Shown here piece by piece: positions 45,027 through 55,457 of a DNA stretch of 64,000 nucleotides. Under the pieces are notes generated by a model. The model was not told the origin of the DNA. It saw only the letters and a program-made list of their open reading frames with translations, and ran no database searches. How positions within the stretch are numbered: the stretch's first letter is position 1; each line of letters begins with the position of its first letter. The translations under genes were made by a program, and so were the position numbers. This DNA comes from Reticulitermes lucifugus (taxonomy: Eukaryota > Arthropoda > Insecta > Blattodea > Rhinotermitidae). Location: contig JAKCWW010000598.1 of the NCBI GenBank assembly GCA_026260175.1, positions 20,860 to 84,859 on the forward strand, in the 5' to 3' direction.

Positions 45027-45233
45027 CCATTTAAACTTTGTTGCTTAAAATCATGTGGGTTGTTACTCGGCGTCATTTTTTGGTGTATGACCAACGTTTC
45101 GGGATCACTTGTGATCACGAGTGATCCCGAAACGTTGGTCATGGACCAAAAAATTACGCCGGGTAACAACCCGGAAGCTTTTAAGCAACATTACGACCAC
45201 GGCGGAAGCCTTCAATTCCATTTAAACTTTGTT
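45027..45233. mobile_element. foldback retro-insertion with perfect 16-bp target duplication
   Basis: CCATTTAAACTTTGTT stands at 45027-45042 and 45218-45233. The insert has inverted arms (about 45041-45108 and 45121-45189) that match at roughly 61 of 70 positions. Each carries ACCAACGTTTCGGGATCACT or its complement. A tail contains CGGCGGAAGCC, the same motif as in the insertion at 18126-18331. The GAAAC-GUU-GGUC part of a hammerhead is present but CUGANGA is not recognisable. Confidence 0.8.
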
Positions 45234-45371
45234 TACCTTCTATGTTTTGTAGAAAAGTATTACGTATTATACACCCACTGTAGCACAGAAGTGTGGAAAA
45301 ATTGTTTCTACTGAATGCTATGTTCATTGTGACAACCATTCTACCTCAAGACGACCTTGTCTTCGAGACAC

Positions 45372-45507
45372 AGATTTTCAGAATTTGAGCAGTACAGTGG
45401 GATATGATTAAGGCCCTGAGTTCCATTAATACACCAGAACGTTGCGACACAAATCTTAAGAAATTGAGCGGCGCAATTGGATGATTAAGGCCCTAAGTTC
45501 CATTAAT
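45372..45507. repeat. local tandem duplication, 2 x ~58 bp
   Basis: Two copies (45372-45430, 45452-45507) of a segment ending 'gattaaggccctRagttccattaat', at the C-terminal edge of the transposase remnant. Confidence 0.7.
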
Positions 45508-45900
45508 GTGGCGGCTTCCCTCACGAACAGTTTCTCCTTCAAGAAGCCCCACAGAAAAAGTCACAGGGATTGTAAGGGGCCAGATGTGGCCACACTCGTG
45601 GCGCTGTGAAATACGGTGAGACACATGCTGTCACCAGAGATTTCATGAAGGAAATTGAGGACCACAGCTGTGTGTGGCGTGGCTCCATCCCGCATAAACC
45701 ATTCTGTATGCATTTGTGTTCCAGTAGCAGGAGGTTGCGGCATGAAGTGTTGAAGATTTGTGTTGGAAGGTGGTCGCAAACGCGCTCGTTTGTCGTCGCA
45801 TTGAACATATTGTGCGCCGGATACAATTCACCACAATTCTGTGCTACAGTGGGTATGCAGTATGTGACTTTTTATACAAGATACAGAAGCTAAACGAAAT
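45420..45900 (-). pseudogene. Tc3-like transposase fragment
   Basis: Minus-strand blocks are MHTEWFMRDGATPHTAVVL and NFLHEISGD (second catalytic Asp retained in RDGA). Then come VWPHLAPYNPCDFF, carrying the third Asp, and KEKLFVREAATLMELRALII in another frame. The N-terminal half is missing. Confidence 0.7.
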
Positions 45901-46129
45901 TTAAATGGTTCAGTATGTCGTGCGCAGTGTGGTCGCAAATTCGCACGCTTGTCCTGAAGAGCTCTTAAGGAAGAATGGTGGTAATATTAATGATATTGTA
46001 TACTGGAAACAATTTTTCCATACTTTTGTGCTACATTGGGTGTGTAATATGTAACATTTTTATACGGAGTATTGGAGGTAAATAAAATTTAAATGTTTCA
46101 GCATTCCGTGCGCCACCCTGTGGTTAGGT

Positions 46130-46760
46130 TAATTAAAACATGTTCAAATGAAAACTGTAGTGAAGCGTATAGGTAAACATTTGTGTGATGCTTTCCTCTT
46201 CACATTGCTTTTCATCATTGGTTTAGAATACGTTATTTAGAGGTACCAAGAAAATCAGAGTGGACTAGAAGTGGATGTGACAAGTCAACATTTGATGTGT
46301 GCTGATGGTGTTAATTTATAGGGTGACAGCATAAATACTACGTACCCTAAGAAAGTACAAACAGGTCCAAAAGTGAGGGAAAACTAAATGTATGTTCGTA
46401 TGCCTTTGGTGGTGTGAGGGATAAAGTTATAGAGACGGTATAAACGTAGCTAATATGACGGTCGAAAATGTGCCAAAACGTGGAAGGACGGTAACAAATG
46501 GAAGTTACATTCGCGAAGAAATTAAGCATGGATTGAAGTAAATACCAGTCAGTTCAACATGTTCTGTCTATGTCTTCCTTCCAAAAAGTAATAGCTGTGA
46601 TATCGGACTAATTTTACCTGAATCTACGGACGTGATACTTCGCCTGTTACATTAAGGGAAAATGTAGGTGGAAGTAACAGGGGGTTAGAGAGAGTTGCTT
46701 AATGCCTTCATAACTTATACACTGAATTATAGCCGTGACGATAATATTAAAACGGATCTT
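46130..46760. other. non-coding, nothing recognised
   Basis: No supported feature. Confidence 0.4.
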
Positions 46761-46764
46761 AGAA

Positions 46765-46930
46765 AAGTGGTTGTGAGGACCTAGATTGGGTTAATGTGGC
46801 TCATTATGTGGGATGTTGGTGGGTTGTTGTGGATACGGTAAATAACCGTCGGATTCCATAATCGCAGGGGAATATCTGACCAGTTGTGTCACTGTCAGCA
46901 TCTGAAGAAGGGTTGTACTCCGCGGTGCTT
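46765..46930 (+). repeat. LINE 3'-end fragment
   Basis: 'gtgaggacctagattgggtt', 'gtggatacggtaaataaccgtcggattcc' and 'gaatatctgaccagttgtgtcactgtcagc' follow the order of the LINE 3' end. Confidence 0.55.
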
Positions 46931-47134
46931 GCTTATAATCCATGCAGGCTGCTTACGCGTGGTGTCAGAAAAGCGGAAATTGGCTGTTGCGAGATTTGAA
47001 GCTTGGCATTTTCTTTCTGCTTTCCTAGAATGCAAGGTATGATTAGCAATTCCAAGCGTCTACAAGGCTTAGCTTACGTAGACCTCCCAGTTATCTCAGA
47101 GAAACGTACAGTGTACAGCTTCGACTGGTTCAGG

Positions 47135-47275
47135 GGGTACCGGTGGTAAAGCCGTCGGTGCTTGAAGCTGACCCTTCATCTCAGTATAGTGCCAAGGTTA
47201 AGAATGAATGGAGTTATACCTCTGCTCCCCTGTATGCCTTTGTGGCGTGCACAGGGACAACTGTATTTTACCTTT
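47135..47275 (+). repeat. SINE 3' fragment
   Basis: 'tggtaaagccgtcggtgcttgaagctgaccc', 'agtgccaaggttaagaatgaatgg' and 'gtggcgtgcacagggacaac' match the common SINE and its tail. Confidence 0.75.
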
Positions 47276-47293
47276 CCGACTTGTTATAATATC

Positions 47294-47609
47294 GCTCATG
47301 AAACAGCAGTTTGTCGTAACCCACACAGTTCCTCAAACTGAGATTCCCGCATTACTAGGCAGTTGGGTTTAAAACACTCCTTCTGTCAAAATGTTGTGTC
47401 AAGAAGAAATTGCTTCTTCGTATATTTTCATAAAAACATAACATCCTGAGTGCTAGTCTATTAGATTTGTCAAGTTGTTTCTGTCTCCTGTAAAACTGTG
47501 TATCAGTGAATTTTATTCTAAGTTCACCGTGCATTTTCTACTAATTTATGTCTCATAATGAGACATTAATGTGTATCAGTGAGTTACGACAAATTGCTGT
47601 TTCATGAGC
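47294..47609. mobile_element. MITE with 27-bp terminal inverted repeats
   Basis: GCTCATGAAACAGCAGTTTG...TAAC at 47294-47320 and its complement at 47583-47609 match at 26 of 27 positions. The 316-bp element has no coding sense. ATAT on both sides may be part of the target duplication. The superfamily is undecided. Confidence 0.75.
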
Positions 47610-47834
47610 ATATGTTAATTTCAGTTTATCGTCGTCGTACAGCTGTTTGTATATCGCGTGCATTGAAGTCACCGGAGGTACACAGTTTTCAGGAATTACT
47701 GGCCGATACGAAGCAAAATGGACGGGTGGTCCCTTGCATCTAAAGTTAACTTTCGTTTATACCGCACCACATTTCACACATTTCTGACTTCTCCGAAAAA
47801 TAAACTTCAAATTCGGAAGGACGGTTTGACATAC

Positions 47835-48170
47835 CCGTGACCGATGGGATGGGATGGAATGATTGGATGGGTGGGTGAATGCGTTCATGGAGGAATGGAT
47901 GGATTAGAAAATGGATGAATAGCTGTATAGCTAGGCGTACATTAAATGCAGAGAGATAGACGGATTGATTGTTAGCTGATAGGTGGAGTGGAATGCTGTA
48001 TTGGTTTGTGAGTGATCAGAGTGATTGATTTATGATGATTGGGAAGGATTGCTTGGTTGGGTGAATGGGTAGATGGAACAGTAGGTGTGTGGAAGTGTGT
48101 ATTGATAGGTTGGCTGGAGCCTTGGTGAGGGGTTGTATGGGTTGATCAATTATTACGCGTGTGGGAGGTT
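47835..48170. repeat. G-rich degenerate (GGAT/GATG)n tract
   Basis: About 330 bp of ATGG, GGTG, TGAT and GGAT words without a strict period; an old expanded microsatellite. Confidence 0.6.
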
Positions 48171-48544
48171 GGATTCACACGTGGGTATTGTGGAAGTATT
48201 TGTACAAAATGCACAGCTCATATGTTCTGTCAAGTTCTCTTTATTGTAAATGTACCAGTCTAATGCACTTTATTTAAATCAGACATGGAAATATGAACAT
48301 GTAGAAACATGAAATACGTACAAACTATTGACTGGAAAGTCTCACAGGCTTGAGGCTGCCTGAATGATGTAATATAGTAATATGGTAGACGATATTCGAA
48401 TTTATGTCAAAAAATTTTAGATGCGAACTGAATTTTATACTGATAAATTTAAGGACTATTGGTGGACTGATGTGGTATGGTGATGAACTTGCAAGTTTGC
48501 TGATGAGGAATATTTTGATCATCTAGATAAGTTTAAACTGAAGA

Positions 48545-48775
48545 GTACAATACTGTAGGATTTCACGCCTTGTGATTCTGTAGATAGGTACCAACGTTTC
48601 GGAGGAACATGTTGCCCCCACTTTCAGGTTAGAAGAGTCCTGTCCTCTAACCTGAAGGTGGAGGTAGCAGGTTTCTCTGGAACTTCGGTAACTGTCAAAC
48701 TACATGGCATCTTATCTCAGAAGACTGTAATCTTAATATTCGGTGTTGTGAGAACCTTACACATCACTTGTCAGG
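48545..48775. repeat. hammerhead-family inverted repeat (hairpin)
   Basis: Left arm 'ggtaccaacgtttcggaggaacatgttgcccccactttcaggttag' and right arm 'ctaacctgaaggtggaggtagcaggtttctctggaacttcggtaac' face each other across about 16 bp. Homology continues outward on both sides. The left arm on the minus strand keeps CCUCC-GAAAC-GUU-GGUACC. The right arm keeps CUGAAGG-U-GGAGG. Confidence 0.7.
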
Positions 48776-48779
48776 TACT

Positions 48780-49190
48780 CAATAGACTGGCATAGTGTTA
48801 GTTACTGCTGCTCCCATTTATTTTCGAACAAAAATTAGTGGACTGGCCGTGTCCAGGCGCTTCCTTGTCACTGAATGTTGTCGACATCAATAACGTCATT
48901 AAAGGCGGAGAAGCAAGTTTGTCAGCTTGGTCTCATAGGCTATTACATAAAATTCTCGAAAAGCAAGTACAAACTATATTTAGAAATTGGTAAGGCGAGA
49001 CCCAGACCAATCGTTTGGTCACTTAGTGTTCAGTTTCTACTCGGATCAGTTAGTGATCGCAGGATTTGATGCATAAACAATACAACTACAATTTTAAACT
49101 TGTGGGACATACATGAAAGCTGAAAAATATATGCAAATTTATGTTAAATTATTGTAAATGGTTACAAGTGTGGGAGTCTCACAGCTATGA
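48780..49190. other. non-coding, nothing recognised
   Basis: No supported feature. Confidence 0.4.
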
Positions 49191-49194
49191 GTAC

Positions 49195-49280
49195 AGTTTT
49201 CTAGGACGTGACGCCGTGTAATGTGGTAGTTAGGTACCAACTTTTTGGAGGATACTGCTGCCTCCATCTGCAGAACATTG
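49195..49280 (-). repeat. hammerhead-family repeat copy
   Basis: 'gacgtgacgccgtgtaatgtggtagttaggtaccaactttttggagg' and 'ctgcctccatctgcagaac' are a decayed unit. On the minus strand CUGCAGA stands for CUGAAGA. Confidence 0.55.
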
Positions 49281-49484
49281 GAAGTTGCTTGTGAAGTCAG
49301 TTGATAAGAAAAGATTTTTCACATGTTTTGTTACTTTCTATGCAGACTGTTTTCTGCATACGCCTGTTTTTGAAGCGGATTTCGCGTGAAGTCACACTGA
49401 CATGTAGCTCCATAGCATGCGTAGTGCGTGAACAAATGTACATCTAAGTCTGTGTAGGAGTGTAGAGTCCAGTAAAGCTGTCTC

Positions 49485-49715
49485 TGTGAACGCCATGAAG
49501 GCATATGGAGGGTGGAGGTACAGTTACACCCAGGCGAGTGATAAACTTCACGCGTCGGCGGCTTTACCCCCCGGGTGAAAAGCCCCCCATACCCATTGAA
49601 TAGTAGTCTGGGTGGGCCAAAGGGCCGGTATGGACGTTGCCCCTGCCGAGAATGGAACCGCGATTCCTCAGTTGTCTAGCCCGTAGGGTACTCAATGCGC
49701 TATCCTGGCTCCTGT
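49485..49715 (-). repeat. SINE, near full length, minus strand
   Basis: The complement runs from 'ggatagcgcattgagtacc' (head) through 'ccggccctttggcccacccaga' to 'aggcatatgg' near the tail, in the order of 12999-13296. Confidence 0.75.
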
Positions 49716-49889
49716 GTATATTTGTATGCATATATTAGTTGTGTTTGTTAGAGGTGTTCGTAACTTTACTGCTTTTCATTTATGCATTTTATTACAGAAA
49801 ATAAAAACATTTAACAGACCAAAACGATGAGTGACGAACGAGAGGTGCCGTGAGAACGTGCAGTGCGGCAACGTCTTGCCAGCTGTGGT

Positions 49890-50125
49890 TTCACCAATCT
49901 AACTAACTACATGGAGCAGAGTCCTCCTTGAGAAGCTAACAGGTCCTCAGCTAGTCAATAAATTCCCCGCATTTTATGGAACCCGAAGGTTCATTACCGC
50001 ATTCACAAGAGTCCGCCACCTGTCCCTATCCTGTGCCATATCAATTCAGTCCATGCCCCCCATCCCACTTCTTGGAGATCCATTTTAATATTATCCTCCC
50101 ATTACGCCTGGGTGGTTTCACCAAT
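49890..50125 (-). repeat. LINE 3' end, minus strand
   Basis: Begins with AACTAACTA (tail) and reads, on the complement, the whole 3' block 'atgaaccttcgggttccataaaatgcggggaat' and the DRDxW region upstream. Confidence 0.75.
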
Positions 50126-50514
50126 CGCGGACTTTAAATATCAGCGATTCTCTGCCTGTAGCCGGTGTTGTCAGCAGCGGCTCTTGTGTGTACATGGGAA
50201 CAAACTGACTGCATGCATATCCACCGAGCCGTATTTGGGGGGGGGGCTGTAATGGCATCTGAAACCAATTTTAATGATTTTACTGCTTCGGTTCATCTTT
50301 TTTTGTTACACTTGCGCACTGTTTTATGTTTGTTAACGGACAGACAGTTTTGGTTTGATGAGTGTTAACAGCTCTCATGGTTCCCCTAACTCCAGATTTC
50401 TCATAAGGCCTTGGTTTTGCGAACAGTGGCGTTTTCCGTATCTCAGTCCTCGCAGGTGGTCAGATATCCTGTGTATTTCAATCTTTAGCTGTTGAATAAT
50501 TATGTTAGGTCCCC

Positions 50515-50690
50515 TCCCGGTATTTGGTAGTTACCGGGGGATCTTTACTTGGGGTAAAGGCGTCGGGGCGTGAAGCTGACCACTAACCTCAGTCTAGGGC
50601 AGAGGTTAAGAATGAGGGGGCTACACCTGCACTCCTGGATACGCTTTCCTGCCGTGCACAAAGGTAACTTACTTTTATCTTTAAACGGTA
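50515..50690 (+). repeat. SINE 3' fragment
   Basis: 'cgtcggggcgtgaagctgaccactaacctcagtctagggcagaggttaagaatga' is a clear SINE body. Confidence 0.8.
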
Positions 50691-51135
50691 ACGTCGGATT
50701 TTGGGGGTTTTGGTATGTCTTTACTCAGTTCTTCAATACGAAGTAAATAATTTTATGAAAAATGTCGCATATATTTTTAGTGCCTTTCTTAAAGAAACCC
50801 AGTGTAAGGTATAATTAAATATTGGTGTATGTAAACAGATACACGAAACGTGAAACATCATAGCAGCAACATTTTAACAAAGGAACAGCAGCAAAGATCG
50901 ATGAGATCACAAAACTGGGCTAAACAAGATTTCACTGCTGTTACCACACTTTGTGAACAAGTGTTAAAAGTGAAGACACGCATGTGAATTGAAAATGTCG
51001 CGGCACAGTTTCAAGTAAACTCCCATCGCTAGGAACTTTTTAAACCCAGCATTGTTTAGTAGTCTCACATCGGTACGAACTCTTTAAACCAGTGCATCGT
51101 TTAGTAGACTCACATCGGACGAAGAACTGTTGAAG

Positions 51136-51642
51136 CAGTGGTGCGCATCCTGTGGCTCGCGGGCCACGTGTGGGCCTCAACCTTTTCCTAAGTGACCTGT
51201 GAACTTAACATTGTATTTACCGTGCATTTTTTCAATTAAGATATATTCATTAAACACCAACNNNNNNNNNNNNNNNNNNNNNNNNNNNNNNNNNNNNNNN
51301 NNNNNNNNNNNGAATTTTAAGAATAAACTATTGTGAATAAAGTTTATGTGCATTAGTTGGTGTTTAATGAATATGTCTGTGAAGCCTTTATTTTCTTGAG
51401 ATTCTACTGTTCGTCAGCCCCATATAAGTGTTACTAGGAATAGGAAGAAGTGAATGAATATTAATTCTTAAGATAGCTACACAGTTCAACGTAATCCAAT
51501 ATCAGTATGAATGAAATGAATATAGTTCGATGTTTTTAAGTATATTAATGTGATTTTTAAAAATCCGTATGGCGCTTTGCCAAATCAGTCATTCGTGTCC
51601 GAGTCGCCTGCCGTTCAAAAAAAAAGAGGTTGCGCACCACTG
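51136..51642. mobile_element. hAT-type MITE
   Basis: Terminal repeats CAGTGGTGCGCATCCT and (complement of the right end) CAGTGGTGCGCAACCT match at 15 of 16. Flanking 8-mers tgttgaag and atttgaac share the core TTGAA. The interior holds an assembly gap and a separate inverted repeat. Confidence 0.75.
51262..51311. other. assembly gap (50 N) inside a hairpin
   Basis: ATATTCATTAAACACCAAC at 51243-51261 abuts the gap. Its exact complement is at 51356-51374. Confidence 1.
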
Positions 51643-51757
51643 ATTTGAACCACTTCGTTGCTTACTAGACCCACATCGGTTTTGACAGTGTTTTAACCCC
51701 TGCTTTGTGGCTGTCCCTGACCATTTAGAGTGTACAGTAATATTTAATACTGGAAAG

Positions 51758-51967
51758 CATGGGCGTCCAACCTTTTTATGGCAAAGAACAACACCCGTTA
51801 TTATGGGCTGGTTCGCGGGCCGCATGTGGCAAAATAATAAGTGATATACCTCACCGCCTAAATTACTGTATAATTTTTACACTATATACATCATTTACAA
51901 AATGGCCGCGGCCCGCGTAATACTATCTGGCGGGCCGCGGGCAGCGGGCCGTGGGTTGTAGACACAT
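51758..51967. mobile_element. second hAT-like MITE
   Basis: CATGGGCGTCCAACCTTTTT, then 'gttcgcgggccgcatgtggc' near the left end and 'ggcgggccgcggg' with 'gggttgtagacacat' at the right end, have the usual layout of this MITE group. The terminal repeats are diverged. Confidence 0.5.
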
Positions 51968-52024
51968 ACTCTAAAGGAAAACAGAAGAAACACCGTACAA
52001 ATATAATGAGAAAGAGACTTTCTT

Positions 52025-52240
52025 TTGCGACTACAACTAATTGCATGGAGCTGAGTCCTTGAGCCAGTAGTTCCTTGTAGAACCTGTGTCCAGACTTTAT
52101 GGATCCCGAAGGTTCAGTAGCCTACTGTGTTCACAAGGGCCAAGTGTAATCCATATTTTAGCCACATAAATCGACATCACGCCCTTCCTTAAGCCCAGTT
52201 TTAATATTACTCTTCCATTGAAGGTAATCCTCGAGGTAAT
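52025..52240 (-). repeat. LINE 3' end, minus strand
   Basis: The complement carries 'gaaccttcgggatccataaagt' and 'actggctcaaggactcagctcc', as in the LINE 3' end. Confidence 0.65.
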
Positions 52241-52244
52241 CTGA

Positions 52245-53170
52245 TCAAAATCCTGTATGCGTTGCTCTTCTCTCCTTTGTGTGCGGCCATTTTACTGTCC
52301 TTGATTTGAACATCCTAATACTATTTGGAGAGGAGAATACTTATTAACAGTTTCGGATTAATACTCTTGAATTACGTAGTTTACATGTAACGGAATAAAT
52401 GAAATGCTGAAGAGGAATTTTAAAAATAAAGTGAGAAATAAATTATTTTGCTATATAATATAAACAGCTAAGGCAAAGTTTACGTTTTGGAACTGAAACT
52501 TATGTTAATGAGCAAACTAGAAAGGAAGTGAATAGACAGTGGAAACATGAGCTTTCTTACGGCATTGTTAGCAGTAACTGTATGAGACAGAAGGCCAAAT
52601 AAAAAAGTAAGCCTTCTACTGCAAACCGAGAATATTGCAGTAGTAAAGCAACGAAAATTAAATTACAGAAACATGTAAATATGATGCAAGACAGTCGACT
52701 ACCAAATTTAGCATACCTGCATGATCCCGAAAGACATAGAGACGTGGTAAGACACAGAAGTAGATGACCAGATCAGTTCTAGATAAAAGAAGACGAAGAT
52801 ATTGCAATTCTAGCTTATCGTCCTTACCTTTCCACTTTTTAATGCCTTTCAGTGTGTTATCTTCCTCACGGTATTAGTCTTCGTTGTGTTGGTTACGACG
52901 TTTCCTGTTTCTATTGGACTTGAAAATTCATTAGCGTAATCGCAAAATTCCTCCTTTGGACCATGTTCTGAGACAGATCAGTCGAGTTCACATCTTCACA
53001 CCGTAAATACCTAGGTAAATGTTAATATTTTTCCCATCTACACCTAGTTCTCTAGAGCAGGCTTTCTGTTAGCTTTTCCAGACAATTTTGTACGTGTTTT
53101 TTGTTTTCAGTAAGCTTTCGGCTTGTCCCACACAAAACAAGTATTAACGATGAATACGAAGTATGAATAT
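52245..53170. other. non-coding, nothing certain
   Basis: 'cccatctacacctag' near 53033 may be a minus-strand LINE scrap. Otherwise nothing is supported. Confidence 0.35.
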
Positions 53171-53174
53171 GAGA

Positions 53175-53285
53175 TTTAAGATGCTCAAATTGTGGCTTTC
53201 TGGTTCGTGACACTGTGTTGTGGCCTGGTGGATGGCTACGAGCCTTTCGGAGGAACCTACTGCATCCATCTTGAGAGTATACCTG
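53175..53285 (-). repeat. hammerhead-family repeat copy
   Basis: 'gacactgtgttgtggcctggtgg', 'cctttcggaggaacctactgcatccatcttgag'. On the minus strand UCAAGA-U-GGAUG...CCUCC-GAAA is readable. Confidence 0.5.
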
Positions 53286-53411
53286 AATGGGAATAGAGTG
53301 TCGGCATGTTATAGGGTGGATGGTGGTCGTTAGTGGAGCCCTGTCTGGGCCAGTAGGAACGGTGAAATGGAGACTTTCATCCTGGAGACAGAGACCCTGT
53401 GTTTCTCTGAA

Positions 53412-53528
53412 ACGATGGTATACACCTGTACGAATGCGCGGTGTCACGACCCATGACGATGGTATTCACCTATAAGAATGCGCGGTGTCGCAAACCATTA
53501 AGACAATAGTCTACACAGTTATAAATGT
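53412..53528. repeat. 44-bp tandem repeat, 2.6 units
   Basis: Units start at 53412, 53456 and about 53501. Each has a form of ACGATGGTATWCACC, then 'agaatgcgcggtgtc' and 'acccatg'. The first two are nearly identical. Confidence 0.8.
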
Positions 53529-53689
53529 TCTTATTATATATCTTTGCCACTTTTCCCAAAGCCTGCTTTTAAGCACCTGCAGTCTCTTCTCGAAAAGAGA
53601 AAATTTCACACTCAACTGTAACAGATTTGCCGGATTTGGAAGACGTGAGATTTTCGCGGGAGTGAAACTTCATATTACGGTTTTTCGGG

Positions 53690-54020
53690 TTATGACATCG
53701 TTCTAGTCTCGTTGGTGGAGACCGACGTTTCGTAGGAGCCTTCTGTTCCCACCTTCAGGGTTGAATTGTACACACTATGCTCTTCTGGGCCATGACACAC
53801 TTATGTGGGTTCCAACGTTCTGGGGGAAAGGACTGCCTCCATCTACATGTTCATATTGCACTCTTCTGGGTTTTGACACTGTGTTATGGTTTACTAGGTG
53901 GGTACCGACATTTCGGAGGAGCGTGTCTCCATCTTTAACTCTGAGTATGTAAAGTGTGTGTTCTTCCGAAACGTTAGTAGATCTGTTACAGTACAATACA
54001 GAGTCATAACCCAGGACATT
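53690..54020 (-). repeat. tandem plus inverted hammerhead-family units
   Basis: Three units in one sense (with 'ccgacgtttcgtaggagcc', 'ccaacgttctgggggaaagg' and 'ccgacatttcggaggagcg') are followed by one in the other sense ('ttcttccgaaacgttagtag...gtcataacccagg'). The first unit on the minus strand reads ACC, CUGAAGG, GAAAC, GUC, GGU. Confidence 0.65.
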
Positions 54021-54029
54021 CTGTACGAG

Positions 54030-54395
54030 TGCGACAAATCAATTTCCTTATGTCATTTGCTGTTTTCATTCCAAGAAATACCTGTGAGTACACACGTAAG
54101 TGTTGTCCAGTTTTGCATACTTTTCCTCCAACACGAAGTATCAAGCTTCTGGATGAGTTATTCTTCTAATGTTGAATGTTGAGCATATAAACTGCACGGG
54201 ATGGAATCTGCATGCACTTTGCCAGCTCATATTTCTGTTGACGCAGCCAAAGTCTCGTAAAATATACAATGGATTGCTATATTTTGCATTTCAGCGTGCA
54301 GACTGTACGTGTCTGTATTGCGTTTCACATCTCAACTCAGGTCAAGTGACACGTATGTGGAATAAATTACACTGGATTGTTTCTAAATATTGGAA
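54030..54395. other. non-coding, nothing recognised
   Basis: No supported feature. Confidence 0.4.
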
Positions 54396-54397
54396 AC

Positions 54398-54690
54398 CGG
54401 GTTAGCGTTGTCGGTACAGTGACTGGACTGTGGGCTGGATGATCCGGGGTTCGATTCCCGAAAGGGGAAAGAGAAACCTTCTCTCCAAAGCGTCGAGACC
54501 GGCTCTGGGGCCCACCGAGCCTTCTACTCAATGGGTTCCGGGGGCTCTTTCCCCGGGCGTGGAGCTGACCACTCACCTACATTTAGTGCCGAGGTTAAGA
54601 ATGAATAAACTACACCTCTGCTATCTCCCCCCCCCCAACCCCTGTGCCTTCATGGCGTGCACAGAGAAAACTTTACCTTTTCACCTTTTG
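54398..54690 (+). repeat. SINE, full length
   Basis: Head 'gttagcgttgtcggtacag', box B 'ggggttcgattcccg' (well preserved) and body 'gaccggctctggggcccacc...gggcgtggagctgaccac...gtgccgaggttaagaatgaat'. It has a C-run and ends in 'aactttaccttttcacc'. Confidence 0.85.
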
Positions 54691-54794
54691 TTATTAGATG
54701 TTATAAACGGGTGTGTAAAGGAAACGTTGCCTTGTGTGTTCATGAGACGCCGACGATAACTGGATAAGTCAATTAAGTTAAGTATTTGCTACCA

Positions 54795-54935
54795 TGTTCA
54801 TTAACCCCTTGAACTACGTACGACCAGCGTGAATATCAAAGATTTTTCAGTTTCCACACTCAGTGTATTTATGTGTCCCTTATGATTCTTAGAATACATG
54901 GGGATTATTTCCCCGAAAGAGCATTAGGCCATATG
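54795..54935 (+). repeat. dispersed repeat A
   Basis: 'attaaccccttgaactacgtacg', 'ccacactcagtgtatttatgtgtcccttatgattcttag' and 'ggattatttccccgaaa' in the family order. Confidence 0.6.
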
Positions 54936-54941
54936 TCTTAA

Positions 54942-55010
54942 TGGAGACGCAGCGTCTGTTCTGTGATGTTCAAACGGAATTTTTAAACATTGTATTTCTC
55001 GGAAAGGTCC
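54942..55010 (+). pseudogene. short repeat-derived coding scrap (MEKQR type)
   Basis: Reads METQRLFCDVQTEFLNIVF; a related scrap is at 1060-1125. Parent element unknown. Confidence 0.35.
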
Positions 55011-55423
55011 TGCTACCGGCCAGTTCGATCAACGTTTTCAGTGGTTTTCCTCGGTCCAAGGAAATCTTGAGTTGGCACCAAAATTCCACTATGCTCTGCA
55101 TGCTTTTCCTGCAGCCCTCCCAACATTATGAAAATTCTGCTACATTGTAGCCTTCCAGTGCGTTATGTGCATGTCAGAATTCACCTCTAATACCGTAACT
55201 ACTGAACTTCTTTCCTCCTCTACGTTTTCAAAAACCGTACACTTCCCCCTCACCATACTTTCATCAGTTCCTGACTCTTTATGTCCAACCTACCATTACG
55301 GGAAGGATTAGCGGGGAGTGCATGGGATACCCGAAAATTTCAGAGGCATTAATTTTTACTTTACGCTTAATAAATGTAGCTTCCTCCACCACCCTGTCTC
55401 CACTTCTCGTTCTTTCTTTATTC

Positions 55424-55457
55424 TTTTCTTTCTTCCTTCCTTCCTTCCTTCCTTCTT
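55424..55457. repeat. (CTTC)n microsatellite
   Basis: Five or six CCTT units on the plus strand. Confidence 0.9.

Larger units (their letters stand above)
45002..46121 (-). mobile_element. Tc3-like (DUF4817) transposon, deleted, with nested foldback
   Basis: Terminal inverted repeats start ACAGGGTGGCGCACGAAATG at 45002 and, on the complement, ACAGGGTGGCGCACGGAATG at 46121. They continue through a form of TTGAACCATTTAAA. Inside on the minus strand lies a transposase fragment (45420-45900). A 175-bp foldback unit is inserted near the left end at 45043-45217. Confidence 0.75.
51013..51720. repeat. 45-bp tandem array (4 units) split by a hAT MITE
   Basis: Units begin near 51013, 51057 and 51102; the last follows the insertion from about 51664. 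Each has a form of TAGTAGACTCACATCGG, then 'aactctttaaacca' and 'cattgtt'. The third unit is interrupted at 51135 by the MITE and resumes at 51643. Confidence 0.65.

Noticed and set aside
53052-53447. 131-codon minus-strand ORF
   Set aside because: It runs across a hammerhead-family repeat and a tandem repeat. No domain is seen.
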